This document shows, piece after piece, positions 1 to 6,981 of a stretch of 46,000 bases of DNA. The notes beneath the pieces are model-generated. The model searched no databases. It was not told the origin of the DNA and was given only the letters and a program-made list of their open reading frames with translations. The translations under genes and the position numbers were made by a program. The stretch spans positions 1 to 46,000 of the forward strand of contig JAGWOC010000022.1 in the NCBI GenBank assembly GCA_028872875.1. Reading direction: 5' to 3'. Source of the stretch: Chloroflexota bacterium (GTDB taxonomy: Bacteria; Chloroflexota; Dehalococcoidia; DSTF01; JACRBR01). Every line of letters begins with the position of its first letter. Positions within the stretch are counted from its first letter, which is position 1.

Positions 1-348
1 ATCACGAAGCTGACGTTCGACGTGGCGCTGGCGGCCGGCGGCGACGCTGTCAACCTGGACCCGGCGGCGACGACGAACCGGACGGTGATCAGCTACATCG
101 ACTCGTCGACGTCGGTCAACAACGTGACGTACACGGCGACGGCGCTCGTCGGCAACAGCGACAAGCTGCTGCAGCCGGGCGAGCTGTTCGAGATCGACAT
201 CGACATGACGCAGTCGGCGATGTCGGCCGTGACGGTGGGCACAAACGCGACGTTCACGCTGGAGATCAAGCCGCCGAGCGGCTCGTACATGGTGATCCAG
301 CGCACGACCCCGGCGGCGATCTCGGACACGACGATCGACCTGAACTAG
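1..348 (+). CDS. arlB: Archaellin (archaeal-type flagellin), C-terminal part, 5' truncated by the window edge
   Basis: The frame is open from base 1 and ends at TAG 346-348, giving the last 115 residues of a secreted filament protein. The visible part is a Thr/Ser/Asn-rich beta domain with the blocks AVNLDP, VISYID, LLQPGELFEI and FTLEIKPPSG. The same blocks occur in register in the complete archaellin-like gene at 12735-13316 (AVNLDP, VVSYV, LLQPGELAEV, FTLALRAGG), and that copy carries a class III signal peptide, so the assignment rests on this internal match plus the downstream arl-type genes. Archaellins polymerise into the archaellum filament after signal-peptide cleavage. The N-terminal part lies outside the window, so processing cannot be judged. 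The next gene starts 78 bases downstream. Confidence 0.82.
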   Translation: MTKLTFDVALAAGGDAVNLDPAATTNRTVISYIDSSTSVNNVTYTATALVGNSDKLLQPGELFEIDIDMTQSAMSAVTVGTNATFTLEIKPPSGSYMVIQRTTPAAISDTTIDLN

Positions 349-426
349 GGGGACTCGGGAAGGGGTCACCCAGGGGCGGCCGTCCGCGCGGGCGGCCGCC
401 CCTGCACCGCGAAAGGCAGGATTGCC

Positions 427-1110
427 GTGGAACCCAGCCAGCTCAGCTCGAAGGTCGCCACCCTCGAAGCGAAGGTCGCCGTCCTCGAGGATGACGGCAA
501 GATCATGAAGGGTGAGATCAAGCACGTCCTCACCGAGATCCGCACGGCGATCCTGGCGCGCGACAATCCGTTCGAGGACGCGAGCAGCGGCGCCCGGCCA
601 CGCCCGCCGGCGGTCCAGGTCGTCGCGCAGGCGGCGGAGCCCGCGGCGCGCGTCGAGGTGGTGGCACGGGAGGCTGCCGAGCGGGAGCCCGAGCCCGAGC
701 CCGAGCCCGAGGCGATGCCGTCGCGCCGACCTTACACGCCGGAGCCGGTGGTCGAGCCAGCCGAGACGAAGGAGCCGATCATGCTGAGGCCCGCGCCGCC
801 CCCGGTTGCCGCCGTCCCTGAGCACCCCCAGTGGACCCTCCTGACCATCGCCAGCCTCACGGCGTGGGCCGAAGAAGCGATGCGGCGCCTGGGCGCGCTG
901 CGCTTCGAGATCCTGCTGGACCTCTGTGAAGCGGCGGGCCATGTGTCGCCGGAAGCGCGCGCGGCGCTGTCCCGCGTCAAGGAGCTGGATGTCGCGACGC
1001 CGGAGCAGCCGCCTTCGACCAACGAGACGGTCGTCATCCTGCGGCAGCTCGATGCGCTGCTGAATGACGAGTACGGGGAGCAGGCCGCCCTGCGCCTGGC
1101 GCGGCGCTAG
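427..1110 (+). CDS. ArlC/D/E-like archaellum protein with N-terminal coiled coil
   Basis: The 227-residue protein starts at GTG 427 behind a GGCAGG Shine-Dalgarno sequence. Residues 1-45 form a Leu/Val heptad coiled coil (SSKVATLEAKVAVLEDD). Residues 46-130 are a Pro/Glu-rich linker with an EPEPEPEPE run. The last 95 residues form a helical domain with a Trp-containing start (LTAWAEEAMRRLG) and a helix-turn pattern ending HVSPEARAALSRV. This layout matches the FlaC/D/E (ArlC/D/E) family, whose C-terminal domain has a similar W..aE.l...vG and G.IS.e pattern. Archaeal ArlCDE form the cytoplasmic ring that couples the motor to chemotaxis. The recognition is from motif layout, not from a search. 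Its place between archaellin and ArlG/F genes agrees with the archaeal order. Confidence 0.72.
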   Translation: MEPSQLSSKVATLEAKVAVLEDDGKIMKGEIKHVLTEIRTAILARDNPFEDASSGARPRPPAVQVVAQAAEPAARVEVVAREAAEREPEPEPEPEAMPSRRPYTPEPVVEPAETKEPIMLRPAPPPVAAVPEHPQWTLLTIASLTAWAEEAMRRLGALRFEILLDLCEAAGHVSPEARAALSRVKELDVATPEQPPSTNETVVILRQLDALLNDEYGEQAALRLARR

Positions 1111-1152
1111 CGGTCACACACGTCTCCGCGGGGACGCTGAAGGAGTGGCGTC

Positions 1153-1629
1153 ATCGATAAGGCAATCACCACCATCATGCTCACGATCGCGGCGATCGTC
1201 TCGGTGATCGCGGTATCAAACGCCGTGCTGCCCTCGGTCGGCCGCACGACGGGCGCGCTGATCTCGACGTCGAGCGCGGTGCAGGACCGCATCGCGAGCC
1301 AGATCCAGATCGTCAACGCGGCGGGGCAGAACGCCACGCCGACCGCCAACATCTGGGTGAAGAACGTCGGGACGTCGACCATCGACCCGATCAACCGCAT
1401 GGACGTGTTCTTCGGGCCGACGGGCAACTTCCAGCGCATCCCGTACGGCGGGGCGGGCTGCACGGCGCCGTGCTGGGAGTACACGATTGTGAACTCGACG
1501 ACGTTCGACGCCACGGCGACGCTGGCGATCGTCGTGCACTACGGCAGCAACCTCGTGAGCGGGCAGACGTACTACGTGAAAGTCGTGACGCCAAACGGCA
1601 TCAGCGACTCCGCCTACTTCACGGTCTGA
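1153..1629 (+). CDS. arlG: ArlG-like archaellum stator protein, probable AUC start
   Basis: The protein has one N-terminal membrane segment (about residues 7-25, IMLTIAAIVSVIAV then NAVLPSV) followed by a beta-rich extracytoplasmic domain of about 125 residues. This is the architecture of archaeal ArlG/ArlF, which form the stator anchored to the S-layer or periplasm. A conventional ATG exists at 1177, but using it would cut into the membrane helix. Upstream, GAAGGAG at 1139-1145 is a near-perfect Shine-Dalgarno sequence exactly 7 bases before ATC 1153, and starting there gives a (M)DKAITTIML N-terminus. No ATG, GTG or TTG lies in frame at that distance. The domain contains a closely spaced cysteine pair (GCTAPCW) that could form an extracellular disulfide. 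The gene is followed after 9 bases by the ArlF-like gene. The family call is good; the AUC start is inference. Confidence 0.72.
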   Translation: MDKAITTIMLTIAAIVSVIAVSNAVLPSVGRTTGALISTSSAVQDRIASQIQIVNAAGQNATPTANIWVKNVGTSTIDPINRMDVFFGPTGNFQRIPYGGAGCTAPCWEYTIVNSTTFDATATLAIVVHYGSNLVSGQTYYVKVVTPNGISDSAYFTV

Positions 1630-1638
1630 GGCGAGGCG

Positions 1639-2151
1639 ATGGAAAACGGGATCCCCGCGCTGCTCATCGCTGCCATCCTCATGCTCTCGACGGTGTTCAT
1701 GGCGCGGGGAGGGTTCATCGGCATGGACGGCGTCGCGCAGCAGCTTCGGACGTCGGAGACGGCGATCGGCGCCCAGAACCGGACCGCGCTCACGGTGACC
1801 GGCACGACGATCGATGCGACGGGCGCGAACATCACGATCACGGTGCTGAACAGCGGGCAGACGGACGTCTCGCAGTACGCGCAGATGGACATCGTCCTGC
1901 AGTACTTCGACGACACGGCGGTGCTGCACAACGTGTGGATCCCGTACACGAGCGGGCCGCTGGCGGCGAACACGTGGACGACGGGCGTGTTTACCAACGA
2001 CGTCTTCGACCCGGGCATCCTGAACCCGGGTGAGAGCATGCAGATCCTGATCCGGGTCAACCCCGTAGTGGGGAAGGCAACCACGAACAAGGCAGTCATT
2101 GGGACGGAGAAGGGCGTGACGGTCCAGACGCTGTTCTCCGGCCCGCCGTAG
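1639..2151 (+). CDS. arlF: ArlF-like archaellum stator protein
   Basis: The 170-residue protein starts at ATG 1639, nine bases after the ArlG-like gene. An N-terminal hydrophobic segment (PALLIAAILMLSTVFMA) is followed by a short helix rich in Gln, Arg and Ser and then by TALTVTGTTIDATGANITI, the start of a beta-sandwich domain. Archaeal ArlF has the same order: a membrane helix, an amphipathic stretch, then a beta domain opening with an Asn-rich strand. The domain continues with aromatic strands (MDIVLQYFDD, VWIPYTSG) and ends VTVQTLFSG. ArlF binds the cell envelope in archaea; what it would bind in a bacterium with peptidoglycan is unknown. Assignment of F versus G within this pair is tentative because both share one fold. 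Confidence 0.7.
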   Translation: MENGIPALLIAAILMLSTVFMARGGFIGMDGVAQQLRTSETAIGAQNRTALTVTGTTIDATGANITITVLNSGQTDVSQYAQMDIVLQYFDDTAVLHNVWIPYTSGPLAANTWTTGVFTNDVFDPGILNPGESMQILIRVNPVVGKATTNKAVIGTEKGVTVQTLFSGPP

Positions 2152-2167
2152 AAGGCGGTACGCAGGG

Positions 2168-3766
2168 ATGGCGTTTCTTCCGAGGTTCATGCCGGGCAGC
2201 GCTGCGAAGCAGGCGCCGCGCAGCGAGGCGGTCGAAGACGCGGCAAACTGGCAGCGGCCGACGTCGCTGTTCCGGCCGGCGCCCGTGGACTACGACCTTG
2301 TGGCGCAGCTCACGTACATGTCGGCGCTGGCCACCGCCAACGTGGGGCGGGAGGAGCTGTTCCAGAAGACGGCGGAGCTGGGGTACTCGACCTCCGGCTA
2401 CTTCCACCGCGTCCACCTCGTGGCGCAGCGGCTGAACTACGACTACGCGCGCGCCTGCCAGATCGTCGCGGACGCGACGGACAGCGAGGTCGTGAGCAGC
2501 CTGCTCCTGCGATTCTCCAGCTCGCTCGCTTCTGGCGAGTCGGAGTCCGTGTTCCTGGCGCGCGAGACGGAGATCCAGATCGAGCAGTACTCGCGCAAGT
2601 ACGAGCGCGACCTGGAGTCGCTGCGCAAGTGGACGGACGCGTACGTGGCGCTGATGGTGTCGGTGACGCTCGTGGTCGTCGTCTCGCTCGTGTCGATGAT
2701 GATCTACAGCATCGGCACGGTCTTCATCTTCGGGCTGGCGGGGGTGATGATCGGGATCGCCGTCCTCGGCGACTGGATCATCTATCGCACGGCGCCGGTC
2801 GAGCCGAAGACGCACCACCGGCCGGAGACGTCCCGCACGCAACGGCAGATGTTCCGGATGGCGCGCATCCTGCTGCCGGGCGCGGCCGTCGTGGGGGCGC
2901 TGGCCGGCCTGTTCTCGAGCATCGGCGCGGGGCTGGTCGCGGCGGCCGTCGTGATGGCGCCGGTGGGGGTGCTGGCGTTCATCGACGACCGGCGGGTGGA
3001 CAAGCAGGACCGCGACGTCTCGACGTTCCTGCGCGCACTCGGGTCGGTGGTCGGTGCCATCGGCACGACGGTGACGGAGGGCATGGAGCGCGTGAACCAG
3101 CGCTCGCTCGGGTCGCTGGAACAGGGTGTGCGCCGGCTGCACGTGCGGCTGCGGTCGGGCATCAAGCCGGACCTGTGCTGGGACCGCTTCATCTCGGAGA
3201 CGGGCAGCGAGCTGGTGGACCGCTCGGTCAGCACGTTCTGGGACACGATCAAGCTCGGCGGCGACCCGGACCAGATCGGCTACCTGTCGTCGCTCTTCGC
3301 GCTGAAGATCTCGCTGATGCGGGAGAACCGCAAGCTCGTGTCGCAGACGTTCATGTACCTCATCGTGCCGCTGCATGCGGTACTCGTCGCCATCCTGCTG
3401 TTCATCACGGAGGTGATGGCGATCTTCGCGACGCAACTGGCGGGCATCCAGACGCAGGCGCTCTCGGGCAACACGGTGAGCCAGCAGGCAGGCGTCGATG
3501 TGACGAACGTGCTGGCGTTCGCGTCGCCGAACGTGGCGTTCATCCGGGGCTTTGCGCTGGTCGTGACGCTGGTGCTGACGGTGGTGGATGCGTGGGCGCC
3601 GCACTCGACCTCGGGGGGGCACTATCACCGGTTCTGGGCGCAACTGGCGGTGATGATGCTGCTGTCCGGGCTGGGGCTGATGTTCATCCCACACGTCGTG
3701 CAGATGCTGTTCCACAACATCGCCGGCGGCCTCGCGACCACACCGACGACGGGGGCGCCCCAGTAG
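2168..3766 (+). CDS. arlJ: ArlJ-like archaellum platform membrane protein (T2SSF type)
   Basis: The 532-residue polytopic protein starts 16 bases after the ArlF-like gene. It carries two copies of a T2SSF-type helical domain, at about 50-160 (YMSALATANVGREELF through FSSSLASGESESVF) and about 285-395, each followed by paired hydrophobic segments. Membrane segments are visible at about residues 162-205, 235-275, 395-420, 460-480 and 495-525. This is the arrangement of ArlJ (FlaJ), the only integral membrane component of the archaellum motor, which is driven by the ArlI ATPase. Length fits ArlJ (about 550 residues) better than bacterial GspF/PilC (about 400) or TadB/C (about 300). No ArlH or ArlI gene precedes it, although in archaea they usually sit directly upstream. 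Confidence 0.82.
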   Translation: MAFLPRFMPGSAAKQAPRSEAVEDAANWQRPTSLFRPAPVDYDLVAQLTYMSALATANVGREELFQKTAELGYSTSGYFHRVHLVAQRLNYDYARACQIVADATDSEVVSSLLLRFSSSLASGESESVFLARETEIQIEQYSRKYERDLESLRKWTDAYVALMVSVTLVVVVSLVSMMIYSIGTVFIFGLAGVMIGIAVLGDWIIYRTAPVEPKTHHRPETSRTQRQMFRMARILLPGAAVVGALAGLFSSIGAGLVAAAVVMAPVGVLAFIDDRRVDKQDRDVSTFLRALGSVVGAIGTTVTEGMERVNQRSLGSLEQGVRRLHVRLRSGIKPDLCWDRFISETGSELVDRSVSTFWDTIKLGGDPDQIGYLSSLFALKISLMRENRKLVSQTFMYLIVPLHAVLVAILLFITEVMAIFATQLAGIQTQALSGNTVSQQAGVDVTNVLAFASPNVAFIRGFALVVTLVLTVVDAWAPHSTSGGHYHRFWAQLAVMMLLSGLGLMFIPHVVQMLFHNIAGGLATTPTTGAPQ

Positions 3767-3797
3767 GGCGCTCGCCCGGGACCGAAAGGAGACATCG

Positions 3798-4217
3798 ATG
3801 CCACTCTTCCGCAGGCAGAAGCCAGAGCCGAGGCCCGCGGCGCCCGAGGCGGAGGTCCGCGCGGAGCCGCCGTACGTCCCCGCCTCGATGCGCCCGCGGC
3901 CGGCGCCCGTGTTGCCGCAGCTCGACGGCGAGAACGAGGGGCCGGACGAGGAGATCGCGTTCCTCGCGTCGATCGCCGAGCAGGTGGCACGCGAGGGGAG
4001 CAGGCCCGCGGCGGATGCGCCATCGCCCGGCCGCGTGCGGCGCACCGTGGAGCCCGAAGAGGAGGACGACCCGCTCCGGGCGTTCCGCGTCCAGGCGCCG
4101 GCCGCCGACCCGTACGAGGGGGTGCGCAAGCTCCACATCGACGTGGTTGAGATGGACGAGCTGCTCGACGACCTCTCGATGACGGCGGCCGCGCTGCGGC
4201 ACCGCCGGGCCGCCTGA
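3798..4217 (+). CDS. Unknown small acidic/proline-rich protein of the archaellum cluster
   Basis: The 139-residue protein starts at ATG 3798 behind a GAAAGGAG Shine-Dalgarno sequence, 31 bases after arlJ and 6 bases before the amidase gene, so it is almost certainly in the same transcript. I do not recognise its family. It has no signal peptide or membrane segment. The first 15 residues are basic (MPLFRRQKPEPR) and are followed by a Pro/Glu/Ala-rich, probably disordered stretch to about residue 95. It ends with a compact predicted helical or beta segment (VRKLHIDVVEMDELLDDL). It is probably cytoplasmic. By position it could be an adaptor for the motor or for the following amidase, but nothing in the sequence proves a function. 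Confidence 0.6.
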   Translation: MPLFRRQKPEPRPAAPEAEVRAEPPYVPASMRPRPAPVLPQLDGENEGPDEEIAFLASIAEQVAREGSRPAADAPSPGRVRRTVEPEEEDDPLRAFRVQAPAADPYEGVRKLHIDVVEMDELLDDLSMTAAALRHRRAA

Positions 4218-4223
4218 CCGGCG

Positions 4224-5243
4224 ATGTCGCGCTGGGCTTCCTCGTTGCTCGTCGCCTCGATGGCGCTGTGGACTGGGCTGACCGGCGCGTTCGGCTGGAC
4301 GGCGCTCCACAACGGTAGCGCGCCACGCGTACACGCGGAGCCGCTCGTCGTATACGACGTTGCGGCGCCCGAGACGGGGCGCAGCGTGCACTATCTGACG
4401 CTCAGCCAGGCGCAGGCGACGCTGCCGGCGGCAGCCCCGGAGAGCGGCCCGCTGCCCACGCTTGCTTCGCACCCGTACCCCGTCCCCGCGCACGCGCTGA
4501 ACGCGGGCATCGGACCGCAGGCGCACGCAGTGGGAGCGGTGGCATCGCGAGGGCCGGCGCCGCCGCCGCAGCCGGCAACCAGGGGGGTGATCGTGCTCGA
4601 CCCGGGGCACGGGCGCGGCGATCCCGGGGCGGTGCACTACCTGCCGGACGGCTCCGGGCACTACGACATCACCGAGGCGCAATCGAACCTGGAGAACGCC
4701 GAACTCATCCGCGACGACCTGGTGAAGATGGGGTACACGGTCTACCTGACGCGCAACGGGCCCGGGCAGGGACCTGACGGGCCGCTGGTGCCGCAGTTCA
4801 TCCTCTCGGACCTGTACTGGCGCGTGGCGCTGGCGAAGGCGGTGAACGCGGACGTCTACGTGGCGATCCACGGCAACGGCGCGACGGACCACGCGATCAG
4901 CGGCGTCGAGACGTGGTACTGCGGCAAGCACCAGACCGGCGCTGCGAACGAAGACCTCGCGCGGCGGCTCCAGCGGGCGATGATGGACGCTCTGCACGAG
5001 TACGGCTACTTCCCGCCCGACCGCGGCGTGTTCGAGGACGCGGCGAAGCACCACTCGGGCGACTTCTGCCAGTTCGTCGTGACGCGCGAGTCGCCGGTGC
5101 CGGCGGCGCTCGTCGAGTTCCTCTTCCTAACGAACGACGCCGACGCGAAGGTGCTCGTCGACCCGCGCGCGCACGTGCTGATGGCGAAGCACGTCGCGGC
5201 GGCGATCGACGCCTTCGTGCGGGAGAAGAAGGGCGGGCGGTAG
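4224..5243 (+). CDS. N-acetylmuramoyl-L-alanine amidase (Amidase_3 type), membrane-anchored or secreted
   Basis: The 339-residue protein has an N-terminal signal or anchor segment (residues 5-27), a Pro/Ala-rich spacer to about 118, and an Amidase_3 catalytic domain at 120-335. The zinc ligands of the family can be placed at H129 in LDPGHG, E151 in DITEAQ and H217 in AIHGNG, and the catalytic glutamate at E299 in LVEFLFLTN. Such enzymes cut the bond between N-acetylmuramic acid and the stem peptide in peptidoglycan. The gene is 6 bases downstream of the unknown arl-cluster gene and co-directional with the whole archaellum block. Archaea with archaella have no peptidoglycan, so local wall opening for filament passage is a reasonable inferred role. 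General cell-separation function is the alternative. Confidence 0.87.
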   Translation: MSRWASSLLVASMALWTGLTGAFGWTALHNGSAPRVHAEPLVVYDVAAPETGRSVHYLTLSQAQATLPAAAPESGPLPTLASHPYPVPAHALNAGIGPQAHAVGAVASRGPAPPPQPATRGVIVLDPGHGRGDPGAVHYLPDGSGHYDITEAQSNLENAELIRDDLVKMGYTVYLTRNGPGQGPDGPLVPQFILSDLYWRVALAKAVNADVYVAIHGNGATDHAISGVETWYCGKHQTGAANEDLARRLQRAMMDALHEYGYFPPDRGVFEDAAKHHSGDFCQFVVTRESPVPAALVEFLFLTNDADAKVLVDPRAHVLMAKHVAAAIDAFVREKKGGR

Positions 5244-5283
5244 GTGCGTAGCGGGCGGGAACCGAGCCGATCGACGGACATAC

Positions 5284-5353
5284 ACAACAGGCAACAGACA
5301 ACAGGCAACAGACAACAGACAACAGACAACAGACAACAGACAGCAGACAGTGG
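5284..5353 (+). repeat. Tandem heptamer repeat, (A/G)CAACAG x 10
   Basis: Ten consecutive 7-base units run without a gap from 5284 to 5353. The first eight are ACAACAG or GCAACAG and the last two have drifted to ACAGCAG and ACAGTGG. The array fills the gap between the amidase and the alpha/beta hydrolase genes and contains no plausible reading frame. It is far richer in A than the surrounding DNA. A simple-sequence array like this can change length by slippage. Confidence 0.95.
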
Positions 5354-5437
5354 ACGGGAAGCCGGCGGTTTGTGCGCCGGGGCGCGATCCGCCACCATGC
5401 GCTCGACGCCGGAGCACCGGCGACCGGCCGGAGGCCC

Positions 5438-6208
5438 ATGCCACAGGCGGCGATCAACGGCATCAGCATCAACTACGAGGAGCACGGCTCCCCTGCGGGA
5501 GCGGCGATCCTGCTGACGCACGCCTACGCGGCGACGCTGCAGATGTGGGAGCCGCAGTTCGCGGCGCTGGGCGGCTACCGGGTCATCGCCTGGGACATGC
5601 GTGGGCACGGCGGCACCGATAGCCCGCCACGGCAGGAGGAGTACAGCGAGAAGCTCACGGTCGAGGACATGGCCGGCCTGCTGCGGCACCTCGGCGTCGC
5701 GCGCGCGGTGGTCGGCGGGCTGTCGCTCGGCGGCTACATCTCGCTGGAGTTCCAACTCGCGCATCCGGAGATGGTACGGGCGCTGATCCTGTGCAACACC
5801 GGTCCGGGCTATCGGAAGGACGACGCGCGCGCCGGCTGGAACGACTTCTCGATCGGCTACGCGAAGCGGTTCGAGGAACGCGGGCTCGACGGCTTCGGGC
5901 GCGGCATCGAGATCGACGCGACGAAGCGCTATCAGCGCTCGGCGCAGGGGCTGGCGTTCGCCGGGCGCGGCATCCTCACCCAGCGCGACGCGAAGGTGAT
6001 GGAGCATCTCGGCGAGATCGACGTGCCGACGCTGATCGTGCTGGGCGACGGGGACGAGCGCTACAGGGCCGGCGGCGAGTACATGGCGTCGAAGATCCCG
6101 GGCGCGCGCAAGGTGGTGATCGAGGGCGCCGGGCACGCCGTCAACCTCTACCAGCCGGCGGCGTTCAACGAGGCTGTGCTGGCGTTCCTGCGCGACCACG
6201 GCATCTGA
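5438..6208 (+). CDS. Alpha/beta-hydrolase fold protein
   Basis: The 256-residue protein starts at ATG 5438, with GGAGG just upstream, rather than at the in-frame ATG 5372, whose extra residues are low-complexity. The catalytic triad of the alpha/beta-hydrolase family is visible: the nucleophile S96 in GGLSLGG, the acid D206 in LGDGDERY and H233 in GAGHAVN. An oxyanion-hole motif (LLTHAYAA) and the MRGHGGTD loop are also present. Family members hydrolyse esters, lactones or epoxides, such as 3-oxoadipate enol-lactonase-like enzymes. The substrate cannot be told from the sequence. The protein is cytoplasmic, with no signal peptide. Confidence 0.85.
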   Translation: MPQAAINGISINYEEHGSPAGAAILLTHAYAATLQMWEPQFAALGGYRVIAWDMRGHGGTDSPPRQEEYSEKLTVEDMAGLLRHLGVARAVVGGLSLGGYISLEFQLAHPEMVRALILCNTGPGYRKDDARAGWNDFSIGYAKRFEERGLDGFGRGIEIDATKRYQRSAQGLAFAGRGILTQRDAKVMEHLGEIDVPTLIVLGDGDERYRAGGEYMASKIPGARKVVIEGAGHAVNLYQPAAFNEAVLAFLRDHGI

Positions 6209-6223
6209 CCGTATCGGGCTGGA

Positions 6224-6245
6224 GCGCAGCCGCCCCCGGCTGCGC
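6224..6245 (+). terminator. Possible hairpin terminator after the hydrolase gene
   Basis: An 8-bp perfect inverted repeat (GCGCAGCC and GGCTGCGC, 6-base loop) begins 15 bases after the hydrolase stop codon. It lies between convergent genes. It lacks a T tract, so termination is only suggested. Confidence 0.35.
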
Positions 6246-6342
6246 CGTGCCCCGGTAGCGAAGGAGCTTGAGCTCCGTCCCCCGCAAGTCGCGCGCAGGG
6301 GCAGTCCGTACGCGTGCCCGCCACCGACGGCCCTGCCCGACG

Positions 6343-6810
6343 TTAGCCCGGCGCCCGCCAGGACCGCCGCACGGCGTACGTGTCCGGCTTCGTCCAGTTC
6401 TCCCAGTACGCCGTCATTGCCCGCTCGATGCCCAGCTCGAACACCCAGTCGGCGTCGTGCACCGTGTGCCCCGCGCCGGCAACGACGGCCGCGCGCTCGC
6501 CCGCATCCTCGACGAGCCGCGCCCGCCCGCTGGCGTAGAACTCCTCGTCGCGGTCGCCGGGGAGGCCGTGCAGCGCGTAGCGCCCGTCACGCAGCAGGTC
6601 CCAGCGTTTCGGCGACGGCTGCGCCCGCTTGCCGCCGGCGACGGCCACGTACACCCGCCCGGCGGCGAAGATCGGGCACACCGGATGCACCCGCGGCGCG
6701 CCGTCGCGGCGCACCGTCGCCAGCATCATGATCGGCGCCGGGTCGAGCAGCTTCTGCGCCACCGCCGCCATCTCCGGCTCGGCCGCCGCGAACGCACCCC
6801 ACGTCGCCAT
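6343..6810 (-). CDS. Pyridoxamine 5'-phosphate oxidase-like (PPOX/FMN-binding split barrel) protein
   Basis: The 155-residue protein reads on the minus strand from ATG 6808-6810, which has a perfect AAGGAGGTG Shine-Dalgarno sequence at the correct spacing, to TAA at 6343. The core PIMMLATVRRDGAPRVHPVCPIF is the first strand pair of the FMN-binding split barrel, with the R..G.P..hPV pattern typical of PPOX-like proteins. It continues with VYVAVAGGKR, a lysine/arginine phosphate-binding region and an EFYASGRARLVED strand. Related proteins bind FMN, F420 or heme and act on small molecules. Cofactor and substrate are not determinable here. A much longer minus-strand open frame continues upstream across uvrC but has no coding character of its own. 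Confidence 0.82.
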   Translation of the reverse strand: MATWGAFAAAEPEMAAVAQKLLDPAPIMMLATVRRDGAPRVHPVCPIFAAGRVYVAVAGGKRAQPSPKRWDLLRDGRYALHGLPGDRDEEFYASGRARLVEDAGERAAVVAGAGHTVHDADWVFELGIERAMTAYWENWTKPDTYAVRRSWRAPG

Positions 6811-6969
6811 TGCGCACCTCCTTCTCCCAGTGCCGAGCATACGGCTTCGCTCCTGACAGCGTTGTGTCACCTGGGATCGCGCTGGCTGCGGCGCGTGCGC
6901 CCGCTCCCGCCCGTCCTCCGCCCCCCTTTCCGTCCTCCATCTTCCGTCCGCCGGCCCTGGCGCCCTCGC

Positions 6970-6975
6970 TACAAT
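6970..6975 (+). promoter_or_regulatory. -10 box of a probable leaderless promoter for uvrC
   Basis: TACAAT lies 6 bases before GTG 6982, so transcription would begin at or next to the start codon. No Shine-Dalgarno sequence is present and no clear -35 box is seen. Confidence 0.55.
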
Positions 6976-6981
6976 GGACGC

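Noticed and set aside
2096-4312. 738-codon open frame on the minus strand across the arlJ region
   Set aside because: It is a GC-rich shadow frame with Arg/His-rich content and no domain. It opposes a clear coding frame with membrane segments.
5284-5353. CRISPR-like array
   Set aside because: The unit is 7 bases with no spacers, so it is a simple tandem repeat.
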